From assembly GCF_026107645.2 (NCBI RefSeq), contig NZ_JAPCHV010000001.1:310001-374000 (forward strand): a stretch of DNA of 64,000 nucleotides, written 5' to 3'. The position numbers and the translations under genes were made by a program. Below, one piece after another: positions 35,009-43,000 of this stretch. Position 1 is the stretch's first letter, and each line of letters opens with the position of its first letter. The DNA comes from Flavobacterium sp. MFBS3-15. GTDB taxonomy: Bacteria > Bacteroidota > Bacteroidia > Flavobacteriales > Flavobacteriaceae. A model generated the notes under the pieces. It did no database searches. It was not told where the DNA came from and saw only the letters and a program-made list of their open reading frames with translations.

Positions 35009-35227
35009 TTATCCTTTAGTCCCCATCAGGCTCTCAAAGCGGTATTGCACCGCATCGTTATCAATCACGGGGCCGCTGACTTTAGCGGTCGTGAGCAGGG
35101 GGTAGGTGTTGGCATAGAAGTGCAAGACCGCATCCACGCTCCACGCGGGGTCGGGGTCAGCCAAGGTAATCTCTGCCTGCTGTTCCTTCATCGTGAACAG
35201 CCTCGGCATCAGGTGTGTTGTCATCAT
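35009..35227 (-). CDS. PRTRC system protein C
   Basis: 72 residues. LADPDPAWSVDAVLHFYANTYPLLTTAKVSGP followed by YRFESLMGTKG is the PRTRC protein C signature (DPxPxWSVexV...FYA...YP, ending GTKG). The 5' end overlaps the 3' end of the protein E frame (stop at 35157) by 71 bases, an unusual but known tight packing. An internal ATG at 35191 is an alternative start. Small soluble protein, function unknown. Confidence 0.85.
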   Translation of the reverse strand: MMTTHLMPRLFTMKEQQAEITLADPDPAWSVDAVLHFYANTYPLLTTAKVSGPVIDNDAVQYRFESLMGTKG

Positions 35228-35585
35228 AATCTTGGGTATTAGATTCTACAAGTGTCTCGGGGGCGGCAGCCACGAACAGGTCGGGAGCGAACTGCTTCGA
35301 CAGGCTTGCCCTGCGCGCGCGCAGCGTATCGGCTCGGTCAGGATAGTCGGAAGGCTGCGGCACTTTGCTCCACGCGTCCTTAAATTTTCCTTCTGCCTCG
35401 AGGGCATCCACCTGCGCTATCGCCTCAAGGTATTTCTTCTCCTTAGGATCTTGCGGTACAGCCTTTTCGGCTTTGTCCGCTTTATCGCTTTTCTCCGCCT
35501 TTTTCTTTCCCATTGCGGATTGCTTCTTCGCTTCTTCCTGCCCTTTGAGGAACTGCTCCATATTGAGAAGCAGCTGGGGTCCAGT
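35157..35585 (-). pseudogene. PRTRC system protein E, C-terminal fragment (5' truncated)
   Basis: The frame reads from about 35585 into the first ATG at 35561-35559: GPQLLLN then MEQFLKGQEEAKKQSAMGK, a Lys/Ala-rich stretch (AEKSDKADKAEKA), and DPKEKKYLEAIAQVDALEAEGKFKDAWSKVP, which is the C-terminal half of PRTRC protein E. The N-terminal domain (about half of the usual protein) is missing: at about 35571-35585 the sequence changes to the other gene's coding strand, and an in-frame TGA follows at 35594-35592. Cut by a rearrangement, so almost certainly not functional. Confidence 0.85.
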
Positions 35586-36004
35586 TAGACTTCAAAGACG
35601 CAGACGACAAAGGCAACTTTGCGGTGAAGCAGTACCATGAGAATTATGGCTACGACCTTGAGGCCACTTTGGCAAAGCATCCCATTAAGGAACTGGAGAA
35701 CAACTCCCACAGGGATGATCTTATTAATTCGCTAAAAAAAGGCAACCTGCAATCTGCTACTTTCATAAAGGACGGGCAGGAAGTGAAGCAGTACATCGAG
35801 GCTAACCCGCAGTTCAAAAGCCTGAACATTTATGATGACGCCCATAAGCGTGTCGATGTCAATCAGGCCAAAGCCCAAGGTGAATCACAGCATGAAGGCC
35901 AGCGCCAGAAGGAATCTCAGAAATCCAAAGCGGAAGAGGGCGACGAGGATGGCCCCGGTGAGCAAAAAGAGAAAAAGCAGCGTCGTAAATCCAGAAGCAT
36001 ATAA
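35567..36004 (+). pseudogene. DUF3945-type mobile-element protein, C-terminal fragment (5' truncated)
   Basis: The frame opens at 35567 right after a TGA and reads GVQLDFKDADDKGNF, KQYHENYGYDLEATLAKHPIKELE, SLKKGNLQSATFIKDGQEVKQYIEANPQFKSLNIYD, then a basic, Gln/Lys-rich tail (KKQRRKSRSI). This is the C-terminal repeat unit and tail of the DUF3945/DUF4099-type protein found next to topoisomerase genes in Bacteroidota integrative elements. The only candidate start is a GTG at 35624, well inside the conserved block, so the 5' part was lost at the junction with PRTRC protein E. Confidence 0.82.
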
Positions 36005-36006
36005 TC

Positions 36007-36291
36007 ATGAACTTACTTGAGCCCCTTACCGCCTTCTTTGAGCGAACGCGCAGCGACCAGCGTATAGGCAATACGCATATCGGCATTTACGCGGCACTCT
36101 TGCAGTACCGGCTGGAAAGGGGCTTTTGTAATCCTGTGGATGCCATCAGCACCGAAATTATGGACATTGCCAAAATTTCCGCGCATAAGACCTACTATCG
36201 CTGCCTTAAAGAAATGAATGAATATGGTTATCTGCGTTATGTGCCCTCCAAAAAAAAGAACAGGGCCAGCAAAATTTATTTTCAGGTTTGA
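36007..36291 (+). CDS. Small mobile-element protein, winged-helix-like
   Basis: 94 residues. Starts two bases after the DUF3945 stop, so they formed one transcript. LEPLTAFFERTRSDQRIGNTHIGIYAALLQYR looks like a first helical unit, and TEIMDIAKISAHKTYYRCLKEMNEYGYLRYVP is a helix-turn-helix followed by a wing, as in replication-initiator or transcription-regulator winged helices. It resembles, at lower identity, the protein at 36578-36883. Likely DNA-binding; role in the element unknown. Confidence 0.7.
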   Translation: MNLLEPLTAFFERTRSDQRIGNTHIGIYAALLQYRLERGFCNPVDAISTEIMDIAKISAHKTYYRCLKEMNEYGYLRYVPSKKKNRASKIYFQV

Positions 36292-36306
36292 CGGTAAAAC
36301 TTTAAA

Positions 36307-36603
36307 ATGGACGAAATGGAAGATGGTGTTACCAAAGAAGATCTACGCCAGTTCGGGATGCTCCTGATCGGCACAATCCGAAAAATGATAGAAGGGTCGA
36401 AGCAGGCAGAAACTGGAGAAGTTGAGGTAGAATGGCTAAAAGCACGGGTTGTCAGGAAAATGCTGGATATTTCAGCTGCTTCACTCCAAAATTTAAGGAT
36501 AACCGGTAAAGTAAGGTTTAAAAAAGTTTTAGGGTCGTACTACTATAATAAAAATGATCTACTACAATTATTCAACAATGAAAGCAAACCGGATCAACAT
36601 TGA
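36307..36603 (+). CDS. Helix-turn-helix protein of mobile-element type
   Basis: 98 residues. The N-terminal half is helical and charged (KEDLRQFGMLLIGTIRKMIEGSKQ). The C-terminal half, VEWLKARVVRKMLDISAASLQNLRITGKVRFKKVLGSYYYNKNDLLQLF, is the excisionase/MerR-like helix-turn-helix found in small regulators of Bacteroidota integrative elements (the last phrase, tyrosine-rich then NDLLQLF, is typical). Probably excision or transfer control. It overlaps the next gene by 26 bases. Confidence 0.8.
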   Translation: MDEMEDGVTKEDLRQFGMLLIGTIRKMIEGSKQAETGEVEVEWLKARVVRKMLDISAASLQNLRITGKVRFKKVLGSYYYNKNDLLQLFNNESKPDQH

Positions 36604-36883
36604 AAAGTTCTATACCAATTTGAAAATATTCGAACTGGATAAACGCTTAAATACATGGCATTTTTCATTGCTTGTAGCTCTTCTCATAATTGCGATAAAG
36701 CAGGGAAGGATTGTGAAGCTAAAGGTAAGCAGGCGCAAAATTATGTCCCTCTCTCATATAAAGACTCTACCAACCTATCATAAATACTTGAAAGACTTAC
36801 AAGATTTTGGGTATTGTAGTTACAGGCCATCATACCATCCCGGGGTGAGGAGTGAAATTGATCTAAACAACCTGTACTTTTAG
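36578..36883 (+). CDS. Small protein related to the 36007 gene
   Basis: 101 residues from the ATG at 36578; an ATG at 36554 lies deeper in the upstream gene. FYTNLKIFELDKRLNTWHFSLLVALLIIAIKQ resembles the first unit of the 36007 protein, and PTYHKYLKDLQDFGYCSYRPSYHPGVRSEI the helix-turn-helix and wing. The pair probably arose by duplication. AT-rich, ends 16 bases into a strong terminator at 36865-36896. Function unknown. Confidence 0.65.
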   Translation: MKANRINIEKFYTNLKIFELDKRLNTWHFSLLVALLIIAIKQGRIVKLKVSRRKIMSLSHIKTLPTYHKYLKDLQDFGYCSYRPSYHPGVRSEIDLNNLYF

Positions 36884-36896
36884 GTTGTTTTTTTTT
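36865..36896 (+). terminator. Rho-independent terminator
   Basis: Stem AAACAACCT / AGGTTGTTT with an 8-base loop, then a long T run. It includes the stop region of the 36578 gene and separates it from the DUF4062 operon. Confidence 0.9.
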
Positions 36897-36942
36897 ATGA
36901 TCTCATTGTTTGAGACCAGTTTTTAAGTTCGTATTTTCTTTG

Positions 36943-36950
36943 TAAATTTG
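36943..36950 (+). promoter_or_regulatory. Perfect Bacteroidota -7 element before the DUF4062 gene
   Basis: TAAATTTG, an exact TAnnTTTG, 16 bases before the start codon. No good -33 TTTG is found at the right distance. With a terminator just upstream, it marks an independent transcription unit. Confidence 0.55.
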
Positions 36951-36966
36951 TTAAAATCGATTTGGT

Positions 36967-37575
36967 ATGACGCAAAACAAATCAGGGTCTCCTCTTAAAG
37001 TTATGGTGGCATCAACCATCTATGGTTTTGAGTATCCAATCAGTCAGGTTTGCACAATTCTTAAGGAATATGGTTACGATGTGCTTAACTCCCATATGAA
37101 AACCATTCCGGTTGACCCTCGTCTCTCTAATACAGATAATTGTTTAGCAGCAGTACGTAGTGCTGATATTGTGTTTGGAATTCTGAGGCCCCGCTATGGC
37201 GCGGCGCCGGGAGATGAATATTCTATTACCCATCTTGAAATGCTCGAAGCTATCGCTCTGAATAAACCAAAATGGTTTATAGCGCATCGGGACATATCTG
37301 TTGCCAGACAATTACTTAAACAGTATATGTATTTAGAAGATGGAAAAACTGCAAACCCCCATTTTAAATTTAATGGTATTCCTATACTTGATGATATTCG
37401 GCTCATCCATCAATATAATGATACTATCCGGAATGAAGTGAAACCTGCTGATCGCGTAGGTCATTGGGTGGACGAATTTTATGATGTTCCGGACATCATA
37501 CAGTGTGTAAAGACTCAGTTCCATGATTTAGAGCGTGTAAGAAATATTGTTGAACAAATGAATCCCCAACCATGA
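36967..37575 (+). CDS. DUF4062-domain protein, first gene of a candidate defence operon
   Basis: 202 residues. The N-terminus (KVMVASTIYGFEYPISQVCTILKEYGYDV) and SADIVFGILRPRYG, then YSITHLEMLEAIALNKPKWFIAHRD, follow the DUF4062 pattern: a Rossmann-like domain related to TIR and nucleoside-deoxyribosyltransferase folds, usually N-terminal in signalling or defence proteins. Here it stands alone with a C-terminal extension. Catalytic Glu may be Glu in ITHLEMLEA, by analogy to those folds (inference). Its stop overlaps the start of the ATPase gene by four bases (ATGA). Low GC unlike the neighbours. Confidence 0.85.
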   Translation: MTQNKSGSPLKVMVASTIYGFEYPISQVCTILKEYGYDVLNSHMKTIPVDPRLSNTDNCLAAVRSADIVFGILRPRYGAAPGDEYSITHLEMLEAIALNKPKWFIAHRDISVARQLLKQYMYLEDGKTANPHFKFNGIPILDDIRLIHQYNDTIRNEVKPADRVGHWVDEFYDVPDIIQCVKTQFHDLERVRNIVEQMNPQP

Positions 37576-39119
37576 GAGAAGAAGAACTTATTCGCGATTT
37601 AATAAATTCAGGTGAAGGGGAGCAGCTTGAATTTAAGCAGTCTGTACATCAGGAATCCATAGGCATGACTCTATGCAGTTTCCTAAATACAAATGGGGGG
37701 CGGATTATAATAGGTGTTAATGATGAGGGTGCTATAAAGGATATTCCTGATATTGATGCAGTGGTAGAGAGGCTCAAAAGATACTTGGTAGCTTCTATTG
37801 TTCCAGAGGTACCCATCACTATAAGTAAAGATTATTTTGAAGGGCACAGTCTAATCATGGTCAAAGTGTATAAGGGTTCAAATCCCCCCTACATATTTGA
37901 TGGCAGTATTTATTACCGTAGAAAAGATTTAAGTGTAAAAGCAACTTCGCAAGAGATATCAGAATTAATACACGGAAGGAGACAATCAGATGTTCATTGG
38001 GAGAGAAAGCCTTCGTTGCCTGTTGAATTTGAGGATTTGGATGAAAAACTGATTAAGAAGACGATTGAAGAATCGAGAATTAACCATCGGAGTAATTTTA
38101 ATTCAGAAAGTATTATTGATTTTCTATCTCACTTTGGATTATATCAAAATGGCTATTTTACTAATGCTTGTGTAGTTTTGTTTGCCAAATACCCGGCAAA
38201 ATTTTTACCACAGGTTAGAGTGAGACTTACAGAATATGGAGACAGTAAAATTGGAGATTCGTTGATTAGGGATGAGGTATTTGAAGGCAATTTATTCGAT
38301 ACCAGGGATAAACTTGAAAATTATATCAACAATCTTGGTATACGTAGTGCCTTTTCAAATAACCAATGGAAGCGCATTGACTTTAAGTTTCCAACCAAAG
38401 CCTTGCAAGAAGGAATAATTAATGCCCTCATGCATAGAGATTACAGCAATGTGTCTAGTGGAGTAGCCATAAGTGTTTACCCAGATAAATTAATTATATC
38501 AAATAGTGGCCATTTGCCAAATAATATTAAAGTCAGTGAATTGCGAAAGAGCCATATCTCACATCCAGTGAATCCGGATATCGCTCATATTGTTTTCTTA
38601 AGAGGTTTAATTGATAAGTTAGGTCGAGGTACACTTAAAGTTATTGACGAATGTCAGAAGGAAGGTCTTAAAGATCCAATCTGGAAAGATGGTAGAGATG
38701 GAATCACCCTCACTTTTAATGGTCCTAAACTTGTAACTAAGCGTCCAATAATTAAAAACATTCATTTTAAAGATTCACTTCGTGATTTAAATGATGGTAA
38801 TAATGATGGTAATAAGGTTATAGATAGTAAGGTATATAAAATTGTTGAAACAATAATTAATGATGCTGTAGATGATGGAGCTATCAGTCAAGTAGGACCG
38901 GTAATTATTGAGGAGCTATCTAACATTATACAATTGCTAATAGCACAAGGAGAAGTAACAACGACTGATATAACTAACTATATAGATAAGTCAAAGCCAA
39001 CGGTCGAGCGTTATATAAGTTTAGCAAAGAAAGTAGGTCTGCTAAATTATAGGGGTACACGTAGACAAGGAATATATTATCTGACTGATAACGTTAAATC
39101 TAAATTAGATCAACTTTGA
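37572..39119 (+). CDS. AlbA_2 (Schlafen-like) and GHKL-type ATP-binding protein, second gene of the operon
   Basis: 515 residues. Residues about 8-130 are the AlbA_2/Schlafen-like domain (GEQLEFKQSV, MTLCSFLNTNGGRIIIGVNDEG, PPYIFDGSIYYRR). About 160-400 is the HATPase_c_4 type domain (FPTKALQEGIINALMHRDYSN, LIISNSGHLPNN, FLRGLIDKLGRGTLKVIDEC). After a linker with Asn-Asp-Gly repeats (407-414) comes a C-terminal winged helix (about 450-510; TDITNYIDKSKPTVERYISLAKKVGLLNYRG). Such proteins act as DNA- or RNA-binding regulators or, in defence islands, as effectors. Start overlaps the DUF4062 stop. Confidence 0.9.
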   Translation: MREEELIRDLINSGEGEQLEFKQSVHQESIGMTLCSFLNTNGGRIIIGVNDEGAIKDIPDIDAVVERLKRYLVASIVPEVPITISKDYFEGHSLIMVKVYKGSNPPYIFDGSIYYRRKDLSVKATSQEISELIHGRRQSDVHWERKPSLPVEFEDLDEKLIKKTIEESRINHRSNFNSESIIDFLSHFGLYQNGYFTNACVVLFAKYPAKFLPQVRVRLTEYGDSKIGDSLIRDEVFEGNLFDTRDKLENYINNLGIRSAFSNNQWKRIDFKFPTKALQEGIINALMHRDYSNVSSGVAISVYPDKLIISNSGHLPNNIKVSELRKSHISHPVNPDIAHIVFLRGLIDKLGRGTLKVIDECQKEGLKDPIWKDGRDGITLTFNGPKLVTKRPIIKNIHFKDSLRDLNDGNNDGNKVIDSKVYKIVETIINDAVDDGAISQVGPVIIEELSNIIQLLIAQGEVTTTDITNYIDKSKPTVERYISLAKKVGLLNYRGTRRQGIYYLTDNVKSKLDQL

Positions 39120-39657
39120 TGAAATGATAACTGTGATATCCATCATGATAGTGTAGTACTAGTATAATGATGGTACTAATGACGGTAATGATGATGGTAA
39201 TGATGAGGGTAATAATGATGGTAATGAAGATGGTAATGAAGATGGAATAATAATGTAAAATGATATATACAATTTGATGGAGTATCGCAACATCATAAAT
39301 GACAATAGAATTTTTATGATATAAATTAAGTTTGCCTGTTCCTACGAATATGAAATCAATTATTGACAAGCATTTCAACGATGGAGCCCGATTACTATCT
39401 TCAAGATTTTAAGTCACATTACTTTACCTTCAGATTTACAAGATCTAATAATAAACTTGTAGCAAATCATGGCAACACTGACAACATTTTTATAAGCAGA
39501 AAACATTTGGTAGGTTATATTAAGGGTTCACTCTAAAACCCCTGTCGCACTACCTTTATATATGTTATTGCAAGTCTTGAATAGTTTGTAATTTTCGTAT
39601 GGTGACAATTATAGTAAATTGCGATTGCGTATTTGTAAATTTTTATACTTTTACATT
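39120..39657. other. Intergenic region with an Asn-Asp-Gly codon repeat and no intact gene
   Basis: About 540 AT-rich bases. 39166-39258 is an open stretch of near-tandem 12-base units that reads NDG/NDDG/NEDG repeats ending ATG TAA, matching the linker coding sequence of the gene upstream; there is no start codon or upstream frame. Further right no frame or fold stands out. 39460-39474 resembles the 16-bp motif flanking the integrase gene, with one base missing. Confidence 0.6.
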
Positions 39658-39984
39658 ATGAACAAAGTAAGGCACATCTTAACCATTTTATTCTCAGTTT
39701 ATCTGCTGAGCATGATGGTACTGCCATGCAGCGAGTCACATGCGCAGGAGGCTTCCTTACATAGGACCGCCTCACAAGAGCATGACGACCATGATCATGG
39801 TATGGAGATCTGCACGCCTTTTTGCGTGTGCGGGAGTTGTGTGGCTGCAATAGTGTTACATTCCCCTGTTGATTATGATTTTCTTGATATTGAAAATACA
39901 ATCTTCAGGGAAATATCGAATTTCTACCAATCTGTAGATTCGCAATTTTTTGGTTCGATCTGGCAACCACCCCAATTAGTATAA
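39658..39984 (+). CDS. Small exported His-rich protein of the metal-efflux cluster (DUF6660-like)
   Basis: 108 residues from the ATG at 39658; an upstream frame start (39619) would break the signal peptide. MNKVRHILTILFSVYLLSMMVLPCSESHAQ is a signal sequence (the cysteine may be lipidated). HDDHDHGMEICTPFCVCGSC is a metal-binding looking stretch with His, Asp and four Cys. The C-terminus (FLDIENTIFREISNFYQSVDSQFFGSIWQPPQ) is typical of small proteins preceding Czc/Cus pumps in Bacteroidota. Probably periplasmic metal binding or sensing. Confidence 0.8.
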   Translation: MNKVRHILTILFSVYLLSMMVLPCSESHAQEASLHRTASQEHDDHDHGMEICTPFCVCGSCVAAIVLHSPVDYDFLDIENTIFREISNFYQSVDSQFFGSIWQPPQLV

Positions 39985-40066
39985 TGATGACCGGCGATGA
40001 GCCGGATTATGCCGCTTGCTTATAGGTGGCTTATAATACCTAAATCATTATACTAATGCATTATCA

Positions 40067-43000
40067 ATGTTAGATAAAATTATTCATTTTAGCATCAACA
40101 ATAAATTCATTGTTGGCTTGCTCACCTTCGCACTGGTTGTTGTAGGATCATACTCGTTGTACAACCTACCTATCGATGCGCTGCCTGACATTACTAATAA
40201 TCAGGTACAAATAATCACAAGTTCTCCAACGCTGGCAACCCAGGAGGTTGAGCAGTTGATTTCATATCCAATAGAACAATCTGTAAAATCAATACCAAGG
40301 GTGGTAGAACTTCGGTCTATAAGCCGTTTCGGCCTTAGTGTGGTGACAGTTGTCTTTGAGGAAGATGTCGATATTTACTGGGCCAGGGCCCAGATATCGG
40401 AACGTATAAAAGAGGCCGAGGAAATAATTCCAAAAAGTTTGGGTACTCCTGAAATGTCGCCAATCAGCACAGGATTGGGAGAAATTTACCAGTATGTTGT
40501 TTTTCCCAAAAAAGGATATGAGGACAAGTATGATGCAACAGAGCTTCGGACCATACAGGACTGGATCATCAAGCCGCAGCTTACCGGCACTAAAGGCGTA
40601 GCGGAAGTCAATACCCTTGGAGGGATGCTAAAGCAATATGAAATTGCAGTACAGCCGGACCGCCTGAAGAGTATGAACACTACCGTTTCTGAAATTTTCG
40701 AGGCGCTTGAAGCCAATAATGAAAATACCGGGGGCGCTTACATAGATAAAAAGCCATACGCTTATTTTATCCGCGGGATTGGCATGGTCAGCAGTATTGA
40801 CGATATCAACAAGATTGTAATTAAAAACGTCAATGGCATTCCTATCCTGATCAGGGACGTTGCAAAAGTACAGATCGGATCTAGTATCCGGTATGGCGCT
40901 GTTACAAAAGACGGCAAAGGCGAAGAGGTAAGCGGTTTTGTCATGATGCTAAAGGGCGAAAACAGCGGCCAGGTTGTGGAGCGTGTCAAGGAAAAGATGG
41001 AGCAGATCAAAAAGTCCCTTCCTGAAGGGGTTGCAATCGAACCGTTTATCGACAGGACCAAGATGGTAGATAACGCCATTGGTACTGTACAGACCAACCT
41101 TATTGAGGGTGCACTTATCGTTGTTTTCATATTGGTGCTGCTCCTAGGGAACTGGCGCGCAGGCCTGGTAGTGGCATCGGTTATCCCACTGGCACTTTTG
41201 TTCGCAATTACCATGATGAAACTTTTTGGCGTAAGCGGTAACCTGATGAGCCTTGGGGCAATTGACTTCGGTATTATTGTAGATGGAGCGGTAATTATCG
41301 TGGAAGCAATTATCCACAGGCTTGAAGTCAGGAAGAAAGAAAAGCTCTCCGCTGCGCAAATGAACGAAGAGGTGTATACTGCTGCATCTAAAATCCGCAG
41401 CAGTGCCGCATTCGGCGAAATTATTATCCTAATCGTATACCTTCCAATCCTGGCACTGGTAGGTGTTGAAGGTAAAATGTTCGGGCCAATGGCACAGACC
41501 GTATCCTTTGCTATTCTGGGTGCCTTCATACTTTCACTGACCTACGTGCCGATGATGAGCGCGCTCGTGCTTAAAAAGCAGACGGGGCATACCCCTAATT
41601 ATAGTGATAAGATCATTTCATCCATCTACAAGGTATACCATCCACTGCTGGAGAAAGCTTTGCATGCAAAAGGGATAATAATTGGCGCATCGGTAGCCTT
41701 ATTTGCCATGGCGCTGCTGGTGTTTAACTCGCTAGGAGGTGAATTTATCCCGACACTGGATGAAGGTGATGTAGCGACGCACCTCATTATAGCCTCAGGA
41801 AGTTCGCTTTCGCAGGAAATTGAGGCAACAACCAAGGCAGAAAAAATTCTGATGTCAAAGTTTCCGGAAATCAAGATGATTGTAACCAAGATAGGAAGTG
41901 CTGAAATTCCTACTGACCCGATGCCTATTGAAGCGGGGGACATGATCATTATACTTAAAGATAAAGACGAATGGACTTCAGCTGAAAGTAAAGAGGAGCT
42001 GATGGAAAAGATGGAGGAAGCCCTTGAGGAAATTCCCGGCGCAATTACAGAGTTTTCCCAGCCGGTACAAATGCGGATGAACGAGCTGATGACAGGTGTC
42101 AGGAGCGATGTTGCCATTAAAATTTTCGGGGAGGATATTGATATGCTGGTCAGCAAAGGGGACGAAGTTACGGAGTTGATTAAGGGTATATCTGGTGTTG
42201 CAGATGCGAAGGCTGAACGCGTTGCAGGGCTGCCGCAGATCACCATTCGTTACAACAAGGATAAGCTGGCATTGTACGGGCTTAATGTAGGTGACCTGAA
42301 CAGGGTCATACGCATGGGTTTTGCAGGCGAAGCTGCCGGGATAGTGTATGAAGGCGAAAAGCGTTTCGATATGGTAGTCAGGTTGGAAGAAGAGAGCCGG
42401 CAGGACATCAATAACCTTAAGTCGCTTTATGTGACATTGCCATCAGGCAGCCAAATCCCTTTGGAACAGGTAGCTGATATTAAGTACGAAGACGGGCCGA
42501 TGCAAATCAGCAGGGAGGACGGCAGGAGAAGAATTGTGGTGGGCTTTAACGTGCGGGGTGCGGATGTGGAATCTGTTGTCAATAAAATCCAGGATAAGCT
42601 TGGCGCTGAGCTGAAGTTGCCTTCAGGTTACTACGTAACCTATGGGGGGCAATTTGAAAATCTGGTGGAAGCCAATAAAAGGCTTATGATCGCAGTGCCT
42701 GCTGCGCTAGCGCTGATTTTTGTATTGCTTTATTTTACGTTTAAATCTGTTAAGCAGTCCCTACTAATCTTTACAGCAATTCCTCTTTCCGCCATTGGGG
42801 GCGTTTTTGCGCTTTGGATGCGTGATATGCCGTTCAGCATTTCCGCAGGTGTCGGCTTTATAGCACTCTTCGGGGTAGCGGTACTTAACGGCATTGTACT
42901 GATCGCTCATTTTAACCAACTTAAATCTGAAGGTATGCATGACATTTATAAACGCATCCATGAGGGTACTAGAGCCAGGCTGAGGCCGGTAATACTAACG

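Noticed and set aside
39100-39378. A minus-strand 92-codon frame with Ile/Thr repeats
   Set aside because: It is the antisense reading of the Asn-Asp-Gly repeat and AT-rich spacer; low complexity without a credible start.
39400-39657. Left attachment site (copy of the tmRNA 3' end) at the edge of the metal operon
   Set aside because: The tmRNA T-arm and acceptor sequence were not found here by eye; only a degenerate 15-base resemblance to the integrase-flanking repeat at 39460-39474.
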